Positions 48,128-57,134 are shown, counted from the stretch's first letter. The stretch: 64,000 bases of DNA from an uncultured Oscillibacter sp. (GCA_910583695.1 CAJTZL010000006.1:16368-80367), one strand, 5' to 3'. Notes: generated by a model not told the origin, from the sequence alone. Program-made: numbers and translations.

Positions 48128-49122
48128 ACATTTCAGAGACCTACCGGCGTCTCAACGCCCCCGTTGCTCCCTCTTCCCGCCTACTGGAACAGACCCTGGC
48201 AAAAACCCGCCGCCCCAGGTTTCCCCTCCGCCGTCTGATCGGCATCGCCGCGGCGGCGGCGGTACTTCTGGCCACCCCGGCTCTGGCGGCCCAGTACCAT
48301 CTGCTCTACGCCCTCTCCCCCGCCGCCGCCCAGTTCTTCCAGCCCGTTCAGCGGTCCTGCACGGACAACGGCGTGACGGTGGAGGTGTCTGCTGTCCGCG
48401 TGGAGGGCGATACCGCCCAGGCGTACATCGCCCTTCGGGGGGACACGGTGGACGCCGGCTGTGACCTTTTTGACAGCGCCAGCTTTCACTTCCCCTTCGA
48501 TCAGACCGGCCACTGTGAGCGGACGGGCTTCGACCCGGAAACCAACACCGCGTTTTTCCTGGTGACCACCCAGACCATGGACGGCTCCGCCATCCCCCAG
48601 GGACGAAAGATGACCTTCTCCCTGGGCTGCTTCCTCTCCGGCAAACAAGCGCTGGAGGGCGCGGTGGTTCCTCTGGCGCTGGCGGACCACGCCGCGAAGG
48701 CAGAGACCGTGGAGGGTTTTTTCCGCGGCGGCGGCGGAAAAAACCCGGAGCTGGTAGACTCCGTGCCCATGCTCCGGCCCGGTGAGGCCCTGGCGGAACC
48801 GGCCCCCGGCCTTCCCGTCACCGCCGCCGGGTACGCGGACGGCCTGTTCCATGTTCAGCTCTGCCGGGGCGATGCCGGAGAGCTGGACAACCACGGTTTT
48901 CTATGGCTGGAGAACCGCGAGGGAGCGCGGCTGGACAATCTTTGCTCCGCCGAATTTACCGATCTCGGCGAGGGAGACGCCCGTCTGGATTACCAGGAGT
49001 TTGTCTTTGACATCTCTCCGGAGGACCTGGGGGACTATACGCTCCGCGGGGACTTCTACACCGCCGCCGCCCGGATTGACGGGAACTGGCGGATTACCTT
49101 CCCCTTGGAAAACGGCGGATAA
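48124..49122 (+). CDS. DUF4179-like protein, putative anti-sigma factor
   Basis: A 332-aa protein with a short cytoplasmic start (MNISETYRRLNAP), one membrane span near residues 38-56 (LIGIAAAAAVLLATPALAA) and an extracellular beta-rich domain. The layout matches the partner of the other ECF sigma in this window, though sequence identity is low. Coupled to the sigma gene by ATGA. Role as membrane anti-sigma factor is inferred. Confidence 0.8.
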   Translation: MNISETYRRLNAPVAPSSRLLEQTLAKTRRPRFPLRRLIGIAAAAAVLLATPALAAQYHLLYALSPAAAQFFQPVQRSCTDNGVTVEVSAVRVEGDTAQAYIALRGDTVDAGCDLFDSASFHFPFDQTGHCERTGFDPETNTAFFLVTTQTMDGSAIPQGRKMTFSLGCFLSGKQALEGAVVPLALADHAAKAETVEGFFRGGGGKNPELVDSVPMLRPGEALAEPAPGLPVTAAGYADGLFHVQLCRGDAGELDNHGFLWLENREGARLDNLCSAEFTDLGEGDARLDYQEFVFDISPEDLGDYTLRGDFYTAAARIDGNWRITFPLENGG

Positions 49123-49146
49123 GCCATCACCCAAACTATCAGAAAA

Positions 49147-49197
49147 GAAACACCGCCCCAGGCCATGCGCTCCGCATAGCCTGGGGCGGTTTCTGTT
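49147..49197. terminator. Bidirectional terminator
   Basis: CCGCCCCAGGC and GCCTGGGGCGG, with further pairing ATGCG/CGCAT in the loop and GAAA/TTTC at the base, make a very strong hairpin between the converging DUF4179 and lysS genes. Confidence 0.85.
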
Positions 49198-49208
49198 TTG
49201 GGATTTTC

Positions 49209-50702
49209 TCAGTCCAAGGGCTTCATAGTGGGGAACAGAATCACGTCCCGGACGGTGTCCGCCCCGGTCAGCAGCATGACACAGCGATCAATGCCCATGC
49301 CCATGCCGCCGGTAGGAGGCATGCCGTACTCCAGGGCCGTCAGGAAGTCCTCGTCCAGCATCTCCGTCTCGTCGTCTCCCCGGTCCCGGAGCTCCGCCTG
49401 CTTCTCGAAGCGGCGGCGCTGGTCAATGGGGTCGTTCAGCTCGGAATAGGCGTTGGCCAGCTCACTGTGGCAGACGAAAAGCTCGAACCGCTCCGTCAGC
49501 CGGGAATCCTCCGGGCTCCGCTTGGTCAGCGGAGAGACCTCCACCGGGTACATGGTAATGAAGGTGGGCTGGATCAGCTTCTCCTCCACTCTCTGGTCAA
49601 AGCAGGCGTACAGGGCGTTGCCCCAGGTCTTGTCCGCCGTCTCCGCCAGCTCCACGCCGATGGCCTTCGCGGCGGCCACGGCCTCCGCGTCGTCGGAGAC
49701 GGCGGCAAAGTCCACCCCGGCGTACTCCTTTACGGCGTCCACCATAGTCAGCCGCCGCCAGCCGGGGGTCAGGTCAATCTGCTGACCCAGCCACTCCACC
49801 TGATAGCCGCCCAGGATTTCCTTGGCCGCGCCGGAGATAATGCCCTCCGCTACGTCCATCATGCCGTGAAAGTCGGTGTAGGCCTGATACAGCTCCACCG
49901 TGGTAAACTCCGGGTTGTGCTTGGGGTCCATGCCCTCGTTCCGGAAGATGCGGCCGATTTCATACACCCGGTCCATGCCGCCCACAATCAGCCGCTTCAA
50001 GGGCAGCTCCGTGGCGATGCGCATGTACATGTCGATGTCCAGGGTGTTGTGATGCGTGACAAAGGGCCGGGCCGCCGCGCCGCCCGCCAGGGTGTTCAGC
50101 ACCGGGGTCTCCACCTCGATATAGCCCCGCTCATCCAGATAACGGCGCACGAACTGGATGAATTTCGACCGGATGAGGAAGTTGTTCTTCACGTCCGGAT
50201 TCACCATCAGATCCACATACCGCTGGCGGTAGCGGAGCTCCTTGTCCTGGAGGCCGTGGAATTTCTCCGGCAGGGGCAGCAAGGACTTGGAGAGCAGGGT
50301 GATGTTCTTGGCCCGGACGCTCATCTCCCCCCGCTGGGTGCGGAAAACCTCGCCGTCCACGCCCACGATGTCTCCAATGTCAAATTTCTTGAACTTCTTG
50401 TAAACCGCCTCGTCCATCTCGTCCTGGCGGGCGTACAGCTGGATGCGGCCGTCCTTGTCCTGCAAATCACAGAAGCTGACCTTGCCCATGCCCCGCTTGC
50501 TCATGAGGCGCCCCGCCACCTTCACGGGCCTGCCCTCCATGGCGTCAAAGTTTTCCTTGATCTGCCGGGACGTGGCGTCCCAGTCGAACCGGGTCAGCTG
50601 AAAGGGGTCCTCTCCGGCGGCCTGGAGCTCCGCCAGCTTCTCCCGGCGGACCCGAGTCTGTTCGCCCAGGTCCAGCTCGGGCTTCTTCATTTGTTCAGCC
50701 AT
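49209..50702 (-). CDS. lysS: Lysyl-tRNA synthetase (class II)
   Basis: A 497-aa class II LysRS. The N-terminal anticodon-binding OB domain (about residues 55-175; VKVAGRLMSKRGMGKVSFCD) is followed by the catalytic core with motif 2 (IFRNEGMDPKHNPEFTTVEL) and motif 3 (GGMGMGIDRCVMLLTG). It is second in the greA-lysS operon, 26 bp after greA, and AAGGAGAG precedes the ATG. Confidence 0.96.
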   Translation of the reverse strand: MAEQMKKPELDLGEQTRVRREKLAELQAAGEDPFQLTRFDWDATSRQIKENFDAMEGRPVKVAGRLMSKRGMGKVSFCDLQDKDGRIQLYARQDEMDEAVYKKFKKFDIGDIVGVDGEVFRTQRGEMSVRAKNITLLSKSLLPLPEKFHGLQDKELRYRQRYVDLMVNPDVKNNFLIRSKFIQFVRRYLDERGYIEVETPVLNTLAGGAAARPFVTHHNTLDIDMYMRIATELPLKRLIVGGMDRVYEIGRIFRNEGMDPKHNPEFTTVELYQAYTDFHGMMDVAEGIISGAAKEILGGYQVEWLGQQIDLTPGWRRLTMVDAVKEYAGVDFAAVSDDAEAVAAAKAIGVELAETADKTWGNALYACFDQRVEEKLIQPTFITMYPVEVSPLTKRSPEDSRLTERFELFVCHSELANAYSELNDPIDQRRRFEKQAELRDRGDDETEMLDEDFLTALEYGMPPTGGMGMGIDRCVMLLTGADTVRDVILFPTMKPLD

Positions 50703-50728
50703 GCTCTCTCTCCTTATATGACGGCGGC

Positions 50729-51202
50729 TTACCGCTCGATTTTCAGCACCTTATAGGAGATGTTCCCCCGGGGGGCCTCCACAACGGCGGTCTCCCCTTC
50801 CCTCTTGCCGATGAGGGCCTTGCCAAAGGGGGACTCCTCCGAAATAATGCCGTGCATAGGGTCGGACTCCTGGGAGCCCACAATGGTATAGGGTGTGGGC
50901 AGGGCCTTTCCGTCGGGACCCGCCACCGTCACTTTACAGCCGATGGCTACCACATCCGTGTTGCTGCTCTCGTCCACAATGACGGCGTGCTGGAGAATTT
51001 CCTCCACCTCGGCAATGTGGGAATAGAGCTTGCCCTGTTCGTTTTTCGCCTCGTCGTACTCGCTGTTTTCGCTGAGGTCGCCGAAGCCCCGGGCCACCTT
51101 GATCTGCTCCGCCACCTCGTCGGACCGGGTGGTTTTGAGGTAATTCAGCTCCTCCTGCAGCTCGTCGTAACGGGCCTGGCTCATCTTGTATTCTTTTGCC
51201 AT
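50729..51202 (-). CDS. greA: Transcription elongation factor GreA
   Basis: A 157-aa GreA that rescues backtracked RNA polymerase. The N-terminal coiled coil holds the acidic tip (DLSENSEYDEAKNEQG), and the C-terminal FKBP-like domain includes PIGKALIGK-type SPFGKALIGKREGE. It starts the greA-lysS operon from a sigma-A promoter at 51275-51303. Confidence 0.95.
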   Translation of the reverse strand: MAKEYKMSQARYDELQEELNYLKTTRSDEVAEQIKVARGFGDLSENSEYDEAKNEQGKLYSHIAEVEEILQHAVIVDESSNTDVVAIGCKVTVAGPDGKALPTPYTIVGSQESDPMHGIISEESPFGKALIGKREGETAVVEAPRGNISYKVLKIER

Positions 51203-51274
51203 GTCGGACAGTTCCTTTCTTACGATGCTTCATCCTGGAGAATCGTTCCCCGGGGCGCAATTTTACAAGATGAT

Positions 51275-51303
51275 ATTATATAGAAGGTCTGAGGGAATGT
51301 CAA
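51275..51303 (-). promoter_or_regulatory. Sigma-A promoter of greA-lysS
   Basis: Minus strand: TTGACA (51303-51298), 17-bp spacer, TATAAT (51280-51275). It overlaps the stop codon of the upstream 251-aa gene. Confidence 0.88.
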
Positions 51304-52055
51304 GTCTCTCCCTCCGGGGAACCGTTTCCCGTCCCCAGCGCAATCTGTTCCCGTTTCAACATCCCCGCCTCCCGGAGAACCGCCAGCAGCTGTCCCCGGT
51401 CCACCCCCTTGGGCAGAGCCTCCTCCAAGCTGGGCGGCAGGGACAGGAACGGCAGGGCCTGTTTTTCGTCATAAAGCCGCAGGGCAACGGGGTTTTTCAG
51501 GGACAAATCTGTACGCGGATCAAAAAGAACCAGGGCCTCCGCCCCCTCCAGCTGATCCTTGGAGGGCCCCAGCAGCAGCGACACGCCGTATTCCCGCCGG
51601 AGCTGGCGGCAGAGCTCCTCCCCGCCGTAAGGCAAATCCAGCAGCACATACCGGTGCCGGAGGCACAGCTCTGTCACGGTCCGCACCGCCTCTCCCGTCA
51701 GCGCTCCTGCCGTCACGGCCACCCGGGCCCCGGACACCGGCCGCCCCTTCGCCGTGAGGCCCGTCCGGACCCAATCCGCCGCCAGACAGCGCCGGAGAGA
51801 CAGGGTGCTCGCGGGCCGCAGGCCGCACTTCGCCAGCTGCTCCTGGAAGGAAAACGCCTCCGGCAGCACCACCTGCGTCACGCCCCGCTTCCGCAGCCTC
51901 TTCCCCGCCGCCAGCACCCGGCGGGAAAGTATGGCACCATGAGGGCTTTTTACAATCTCCGCCTGTAAAAACCGCATCCGCAGAATGTGCCGCTCCTCCA
52001 GCCGGATGCTCCGCCGTCCCTTTTGGGGCTCCGCCCAAGTCAAGTATCCTACCAT
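51300..52055 (-). CDS. Unrecognised 251-aa protein
   Basis: A soluble, basic, leucine-rich protein with no recognised family. It opens MVGYLTWAEPQKGRRSIRLE, then KSPHGAILSRRVLAAGKRLR, a central segment with alternating strands and helices resembling a Rossmann-like fold (GARVAVTAGALTGEAVRTVT, HRYVLLDLPYGGEELCRQLR), and ends with a Gly/Ser tail. No signal peptide or membrane span is seen. It lies after the M23 hydrolase gene of the ftsEX operon and before greA. Its GGGAGGT binding site is buried in a perfect 13-bp hairpin, suggesting low or conditional translation. Confidence 0.75.
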   Translation of the reverse strand: MVGYLTWAEPQKGRRSIRLEERHILRMRFLQAEIVKSPHGAILSRRVLAAGKRLRKRGVTQVVLPEAFSFQEQLAKCGLRPASTLSLRRCLAADWVRTGLTAKGRPVSGARVAVTAGALTGEAVRTVTELCLRHRYVLLDLPYGGEELCRQLRREYGVSLLLGPSKDQLEGAEALVLFDPRTDLSLKNPVALRLYDEKQALPFLSLPPSLEEALPKGVDRGQLLAVLREAGMLKREQIALGTGNGSPEGET

Positions 52056-52062
52056 AAAACTA

Positions 52063-52091
52063 CCTCCCGCCCCATGATATGGGGCGGGAGG
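52063..52091 (-). other. Perfect hairpin sequestering a ribosome binding site (terminator or attenuator)
   Basis: CCTCCCGCCCCAT (52063-52075) pairs exactly with 52079-52091. On the minus strand the 3' arm contains GGGAGG, the ribosome binding site of the 251-aa gene, followed by TAGTTTT. It may terminate the ftsEX-M23 operon or block translation of the next gene. Confidence 0.7.
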
Positions 52092-52117
52092 CTGAATTAT
52101 GTTCTCATTGACCCGGT

Positions 52118-53368
52118 TTAATCGCTGAGCGTGTAGCCGCCCAGATAGCCCTTCTTGGGCTCCGCCCCGTGGCTCAGGGGATTGATCGTCGTGTTATTCT
52201 CCTTGATTTCAAAATGGAGATGGGGACCGGTGGAGTTGCCCGTGGAGCCGGTAATGCCCAGCACGTCGCCCTGCTTCACCTGCTGGCCTACGCTGACCTT
52301 CCGGCTGCTCATGTGGGCATACAGCGTGGTGTTTCCGGAGCCGTGATAAACCACCACATAGTTCCCATAGGACTTGGAATACTCAGAGATAATCACCTGT
52401 CCCGCTTTGGCGGCGTAGATACTGCTGTTATAGCCTACCCGGCCGATATCCGTTCCCTTGTGATTTGTGGAGCCGATGCCGCCGGGAGAGGCCCGGCCGC
52501 CCACGGTGGAGGTAATGTAGCGGCTGTTCACCGGCCAAATGTAGCCGCCGGGGTTGGAGGCAGGGCCGGACTGCCCCGCCGCGGCCCGGCGGGCCGCCTC
52601 TTCCTCCTCCATCTTCTTGATCAGCGCCTTGATGCGGGCCTGGACCGCCTCTTCCTCCTCGGAGAGGTCGTCCAGGGCATCCTCCTGATCCTGCTGCTGC
52701 TGGCGGAGCTTGAGCACCAGAGCATTGGCCGCGTCCCGTTGGGAATCCAGATCCCGCTTCTTGGCCTCCAGCTCCGCCTTGGCCTCCTCGGAGGCATTCT
52801 TCTGCCCCTCCAGCTCCGCCTTTTTTTCGGCGGTGATGGCCTGGAGAGTCTTCAAATCGTCAATAACCCGCTGGTCATACTCCATGATCTCGTTGACCAC
52901 ATCCAGGCGCCCCAGGAGGTCCGAGAAACTGCTGGCCCGGAACAGGACGGACCAGTATTCCACCTTTCCCTGCTCCTCCATGGCCCGGACCCGTTTGCAG
53001 AAGAGCGCATACTGGGCCTCTTCCTTGGCCTCCGCTTCCGCCAGCTCCGCCGCCGTCTGAACAATCAGGTCCTCGTAGGTGGCAATCTCCTCTTCCTTGT
53101 TGCCGATTTCCTGCTCGGTCACACTGATCTGGCCGTCCAGCAGGCGCTTGCGCTCCATGGTGCTGCTGATGTCGGAGGACAGCTTGTCAATCTGGGCCTG
53201 GATGTCCTTTTTCTCCTGGGCCAAGCCCTTGGCGTCGCTTTTCAGCGCGTCGATGTCCGCCTGGGTCACTGCTGCGGCAGCGGGGGTCAGGTCCGCCAGA
53301 AGCAGGCACAGCGCCAGAACCAGCAGCGGCAGGGAGTGGAGAACGAGTCTTTTGCAGTTTCGCTTCAT
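52118..53368 (-). CDS. M23-family murein hydrolase with coiled coil (EnvC/PcsB-like)
   Basis: A 416-aa exported protein: signal peptide (about residues 1-33, LLVLALCLLLADLTPAAAAV), a long coiled coil (about 35-265, rich in Lys/Glu/Gln) and a C-terminal M23 peptidase domain with HKGTDIG (zinc His/Asp) and GPHLHFEI (catalytic and zinc His). This architecture matches FtsEX-controlled hydrolases, whose coiled coil contacts FtsX. ftsX and ftsE lie directly upstream, 10 bp apart. All catalytic residues seem present, so it is likely an active hydrolase rather than only an activator. Confidence 0.92.
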   Translation of the reverse strand: MKRNCKRLVLHSLPLLVLALCLLLADLTPAAAAVTQADIDALKSDAKGLAQEKKDIQAQIDKLSSDISSTMERKRLLDGQISVTEQEIGNKEEEIATYEDLIVQTAAELAEAEAKEEAQYALFCKRVRAMEEQGKVEYWSVLFRASSFSDLLGRLDVVNEIMEYDQRVIDDLKTLQAITAEKKAELEGQKNASEEAKAELEAKKRDLDSQRDAANALVLKLRQQQQDQEDALDDLSEEEEAVQARIKALIKKMEEEEAARRAAAGQSGPASNPGGYIWPVNSRYITSTVGGRASPGGIGSTNHKGTDIGRVGYNSSIYAAKAGQVIISEYSKSYGNYVVVYHGSGNTTLYAHMSSRKVSVGQQVKQGDVLGITGSTGNSTGPHLHFEIKENNTTINPLSHGAEPKKGYLGGYTLSD

Positions 53369-53378
53369 GCCGCCCTCC

Positions 53379-54260
53379 TTAAACCTGTAAATATTTCCGA
53401 ATGGCGGAGAGGCTCCCTCCCACGCCGATGAAGATGCCCGCACCTGCAAAGGAGCCCGCCACAGGGACCCAGAGCTCCTTGAAGGGAATCACGTCAATAA
53501 GCTGCAAGGCGTCGCTGGTGCTGACGCCCCGGGCCACGGCCTCGTAGAGCCCCCACTCCATCAGGAAGGCCACGGAGGCCCCCAGGAAGCCCATGAGGAA
53601 GCCCTCATAGACAAAGGGCCAGCGGATAAAGCCGTTGGTGGCCCCCACCATCCGCATAATGGCAATTTCCTCCCGCCGGTCAAAAGTGGTGAGGCGGATC
53701 GTGTTGGAGATGATAAACACCGACACCAGGAACAAAATGGCAATCAGGGCCACACAGACCACGGTAGCCACGTTCCGCAGGGTGATGAAGCCCCCGGCCA
53801 CCTCCTCTGCGGCGTTGACATCGGCGATGCCGTCCACCGCCTTGACTGCCGCCTTGGTCTGGGAAATCTGCTCCAGATTCAGGATTTTCAAGGAAAACCG
53901 GTCCCGAAGAATCTCCGGGTCCAGGTCCCGGAACATCTCCTCCTCGGGATAGTCCTCCAGAAACTTCTCCATAGCCTGCTGGCGGCTGATGAAGGTGACG
54001 GAAGCCACATTGGGAATGGCCTCCAGCTTTTTCTGGAGGTTTTTGGGCTCCGCAAAATCCTCCTCCACAAAGGCCAGCATCTCGTTCTCCCGCTCCAGGT
54101 CCTTCAAAAGCCCGTTGGCGTTCACCGCCACCAGAGTGAAGGTGCCCATGATCAGCAGACAGGCCACGGTGATGCCGATAGCGGCGAAGCTCATGAAGCC
54201 GTGGCTGAACATGTTGGAAACGCCCTCATGGATAAAATATCCGAAATTGTGCTTAGACAT
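53379..54260 (-). CDS. ftsX: Cell-division ABC transporter permease FtsX
   Basis: A 293-aa membrane protein: a span at about residues 23-48, an extracellular domain (about 50-165), then three C-terminal spans with the FtsX domain (TTFDRREEIAIMRMVGATNG). With FtsE it transmits ATP-driven motion to a cell-wall hydrolase outside. Its start overlaps ftsE by 8 nt. ATG 54260 begins MSKHNFGYFIHEG, the usual N-terminus. Confidence 0.95.
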   Translation of the reverse strand: MSKHNFGYFIHEGVSNMFSHGFMSFAAIGITVACLLIMGTFTLVAVNANGLLKDLERENEMLAFVEEDFAEPKNLQKKLEAIPNVASVTFISRQQAMEKFLEDYPEEEMFRDLDPEILRDRFSLKILNLEQISQTKAAVKAVDGIADVNAAEEVAGGFITLRNVATVVCVALIAILFLVSVFIISNTIRLTTFDRREEIAIMRMVGATNGFIRWPFVYEGFLMGFLGASVAFLMEWGLYEAVARGVSTSDALQLIDVIPFKELWVPVAGSFAGAGIFIGVGGSLSAIRKYLQV

Positions 54261-54966
54261 GAATGCGTCCTCCCACATAGCCGCCGACGCTGTCATTGAC
54301 CACCCGGCCGGAATCAATCGTGACCACCCGCTTGCCGAAGTGATCCACCAGGTCTTTTTCGTGAGTCACCACCACCATGGTGGTGCCCAATTCATTGATT
54401 TTCACCAGCAAATCCATCAGCTCCAAAGACCGCTCCGGGTCCAGGTTGCCGGTGGGCTCGTCGGCGATGATGGTAGCCGGGTTGTTCACCAGGGCCCGGG
54501 CAATGGCTACCCGCTGCTGCTCTCCGCCGGAGAGCTCGTCAGGGTAGCTGTAGGCCTTTTTCTCCAGGCCCACCAGCTCCAGCACGTAGGGGATGCGCTT
54601 CCGGCTCTCCTTGGCGGAGGCTCCCACGGCCCGCATGACAAAGGCCAGATTGTCGTAAACCGTCTTTTTGTCAATGAGGCGGAAATCCTGGAAGATGACC
54701 CCCAGGGTCCGGCGCATCAGGGGAATCTGCCGCTCGGAGATGTTCCGGGTGGAGAAGCCGTTGACCCGGACCCGGCCTGCGTTGGGCTCCACCTCGCCGG
54801 TGAGCAGCTTGATGATGGTGGACTTGCCGGAACCGGAGGGGCCCACCAGGAAGACAAACTCGCCGGGATTGATCCGCAGGGAAATCCCCCGGATGGCTTT
54901 CGTCCCGTTGTCGTATTCCATCTCCACGTCCTTCAATTCAATGAGGGCGCTTTCTGATTCTAACAT
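54253..54966 (-). CDS. ftsE: Cell-division ATP-binding protein FtsE
   Basis: A 237-aa ABC ATPase: Walker A GPSGSGKSTIIKLL near residue 44, FtsE-type RRTLGVIFQDFRLI, signature LSGGEQQRVAIARAL, Walker B IIADEPTGNLDPE. GGAGGTG precedes the ATG. It heads the ftsE-ftsX-M23 operon, driven by a sigma-A promoter at 55032-55060. Confidence 0.96.
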   Translation of the reverse strand: MLESESALIELKDVEMEYDNGTKAIRGISLRINPGEFVFLVGPSGSGKSTIIKLLTGEVEPNAGRVRVNGFSTRNISERQIPLMRRTLGVIFQDFRLIDKKTVYDNLAFVMRAVGASAKESRKRIPYVLELVGLEKKAYSYPDELSGGEQQRVAIARALVNNPATIIADEPTGNLDPERSLELMDLLVKINELGTTMVVVTHEKDLVDHFGKRVVTIDSGRVVNDSVGGYVGGRIHV

Positions 54967-55031
54967 AGGGGCACCTCCAATTGGCGTCGAAAACTGGGAA
55001 TCGCATGGGCAGTCGACAGAATTCGGATGTT

Positions 55032-55060
55032 ATTGTAGCATAAACCACGGCTCCCGTCAA
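55032..55060 (-). promoter_or_regulatory. Sigma-A promoter of ftsEX
   Basis: Minus strand: TTGACG (55060-55055), 17-bp spacer, TACAAT (55037-55032), about 65 bp before the ftsE ATG. Confidence 0.82.
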
Positions 55061-55175
55061 TGCGGCGCACCGCCAAACTATTGTGGTAGTTTTCGTGCAT
55101 CCTTTATCAAGAGCGCTCGGAAATGAGGAAGAAAAATTTGATGCGCACTCCATTCCCGTCCGAATCGGAATGTGT

Positions 55176-55763
55176 CTATTTATAGAATGCAATATAACCG
55201 GCTTCCGTCGGATGGTCTGCAATGAGAGGCGCCCTTTCTCTCAGCACATGAACTGCAATCACCAAATCCGCTCCTGCGGATATGAAATTAACCGCCATAG
55301 TCAGCAAGGACACCGTGCCCGGATATATAAAAACGAAAAGCACACTGCCAAAGCCTAATACAATAAACGGCGTCAAAACCCCGATGAAATACGCCTTCTT
55401 CTCCAATGCCGCTTTGCAGGCGCAGCTTGGCATCATGGCATTGATATTAAAGCGAACCACACTCCACCCCTTGCCGCTTGCAGCTGCCCAGCCTGCCCCA
55501 TGCAATAATTCATGTACTACAACGGAAAGGATCGTGATCGCTAGAAACAACATATAAAACGGAAGGCCGCTTACCTCTAATAAATGCGCTCTTCCAATCA
55601 GAAAAAAGCGGTACAGAAGGCCAAAAACCAGAACAAATGGAAGGGCATAAAGAACACCGGAAACCATCGCCTTTCCGGAAGCAATCGTAACATCCTTTTC
55701 CTTATAGCCTTCTTCACACAATTGTGCTTTCATCTTTTCGAAATTTTCACTGTAATTATCCAC
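55176..55763 (-). CDS. DUF3267-family membrane zinc metalloprotease
   Basis: A 195-aa membrane protein with four or so hydrophobic segments and a zincin motif VVHELLHGAGW near residue 83. A conserved DHPTEAGY near the C-terminus may supply a further metal ligand. Members of this family are putative site-2-like or YugP-like membrane proteases; substrate unknown. It starts with GTG at 55763 after GGAGGAGAG. Its composition is visibly poorer in GC than the flanking genes, suggesting recent transfer. It stands alone between ftsE and a PucR-type regulator. Confidence 0.8.
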   Translation of the reverse strand: MDNYSENFEKMKAQLCEEGYKEKDVTIASGKAMVSGVLYALPFVLVFGLLYRFFLIGRAHLLEVSGLPFYMLFLAITILSVVVHELLHGAGWAAASGKGWSVVRFNINAMMPSCACKAALEKKAYFIGVLTPFIVLGFGSVLFVFIYPGTVSLLTMAVNFISAGADLVIAVHVLRERAPLIADHPTEAGYIAFYK

Positions 55764-55886
55764 CAGAATCTCTCCTCCTTAAATCCCGACTTACCGATTT
55801 GAGGATAGGTACTTCCATTCCTCTCAAACCGCAAGTCCATCCGGCAGCGCGTGAGAAAGCGGCGGACAGAGGTCCGCCGCTCCGGT

Positions 55887-56978
55887 TCAGGAATCAATTC
55901 CCCGAGAGGTCAGGTACTTCTTGACCATCAGCGCCACCTTGAAGGTGATGGCATCGTCAAACTCCCGCAGGTCCAACCCCGTCAGCTTCTTGATCTTCTC
56001 CAACCGGTAGACCAGGGTATTCCGGTGGACGAAGAGCTTCCGGGCCGTCTCCGAGACGTTCAGGTTGTTCTCAAAGAAGCGGTGAATTGTAAACAGGGTC
56101 TCCTTATCCAGCGCGTCGATGGGATTCTTTTTGAAAACCTCCTGGAGGAACATCTCGCACAAGGTGGTGGGCAGCTGGTAAATCAGACGGCCAATACCCA
56201 GATTCTCGTAGTTGATGACATATTTTTCCGTGTCGAACACCTTGCCCACATCAATGGAAATCTGGGCTTCCTTATAGGACTTGGCCAAATCCCGCAGATG
56301 GGTGGCGATGGTGCCGATCCCCACCACAACCGTGCTCTCCGTACCGGAGCGCAGGCTCTCCTCAATGGAGGAGGCAATCTTGTTCAGCTCCCGGAATCCT
56401 GCTCCCTCGGGCATCTGCCGGACCAGCACCACGTCCCCGTCGCCGATGTTCAGCACAAAGTCGTTCTGCCGGTCGGGGAACATGGCCTGGACCACGTCCG
56501 TGGGCACAGACTCCCCTTTTTTCAGCGCCCGGACCACAAAGACGCCCCGGGCCACGTCGGCTGTAACCCGCAGTTCCTTGGCCCGCATGTAGATATCGCC
56601 CAGCATAATGTTGTCGGAGATGATGTCCTTGATGAAGGACCCCCGGTCATGCTTTTCCTCGTAGTATGCCTTCGCGGCGTTCAGCGCCACCGTGGCCACG
56701 GAGCAGACCGCCTTGCTGACGTCGTTCTCTCCAAAGGCAAAGGCCGCATAGTCAAACTGATTGCCCCAGCCGTTCAGGGCCTTGAAGGTCTTCCCTTCGG
56801 AGGAGATCAGCGCACCGGAGGCATTGTTCACCACCGGGACGTATTCCGTCCACCGCTGTCCAATCAGGGAAAGCTCACTGCAGGCGATGACCACACCTTC
56901 CCCATCCATGACTCCAATCGTGCGGTCGGTATTCTCCTTCAACTGCAATACCACATTTTGATAAATTCTTCCAGACAT
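55887..56978 (-). CDS. CdaR/PucR-family transcriptional regulator
   Basis: A 363-aa regulator with an N-terminal sugar-diacid-recognition/GAF-like region (about residues 1-130, TIGVMDGEGVVIACSELSLI) and a C-terminal PucR-type HTH_30 (about 300-360; FFENNLNVSETARKLFVHRN, TLVYRLEKIKKLTGLDLREF). No metabolic genes lie beside it; targets are unknown. GAGGAGG before ATG 56978 decides the start. A strong sigma-A promoter precedes it. It is unrelated to the c-di-AMP protein CdaR encoded at 20488. Confidence 0.88.
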   Translation of the reverse strand: MSGRIYQNVVLQLKENTDRTIGVMDGEGVVIACSELSLIGQRWTEYVPVVNNASGALISSEGKTFKALNGWGNQFDYAAFAFGENDVSKAVCSVATVALNAAKAYYEEKHDRGSFIKDIISDNIMLGDIYMRAKELRVTADVARGVFVVRALKKGESVPTDVVQAMFPDRQNDFVLNIGDGDVVLVRQMPEGAGFRELNKIASSIEESLRSGTESTVVVGIGTIATHLRDLAKSYKEAQISIDVGKVFDTEKYVINYENLGIGRLIYQLPTTLCEMFLQEVFKKNPIDALDKETLFTIHRFFENNLNVSETARKLFVHRNTLVYRLEKIKKLTGLDLREFDDAITFKVALMVKKYLTSRGIDS

Positions 56979-57037
56979 GGCCGTCCTCCTCACCTAAAAT
57001 ACCGGGGAAGCATTGATACCATTTTCAAAACATGTAT

Positions 57038-57066
57038 ATTATATCGTCAACTTCACCAAATTGCAA
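57038..57066 (-). promoter_or_regulatory. Sigma-A promoter of the PucR-type regulator
   Basis: Minus strand: TTGCAA (57066-57061), 17-bp spacer, TATAAT (57043-57038), about 60 bp before the ATG. Confidence 0.8.
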
Positions 57067-57134
57067 GATGTTTTTTCTTTTTTCAACAAAAAACTCATTC
57101 CCTTTTTGGTAAGTATTCGGGCTTTTTCTCAGAA

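Noticed and set aside
20488..56978. Treating the regulator at 55887 and the YbbR protein at 20488 as the same CdaR
   Set aside because: They share only the name: one is a PucR-type HTH regulator, the other a membrane regulator of diadenylate cyclase.
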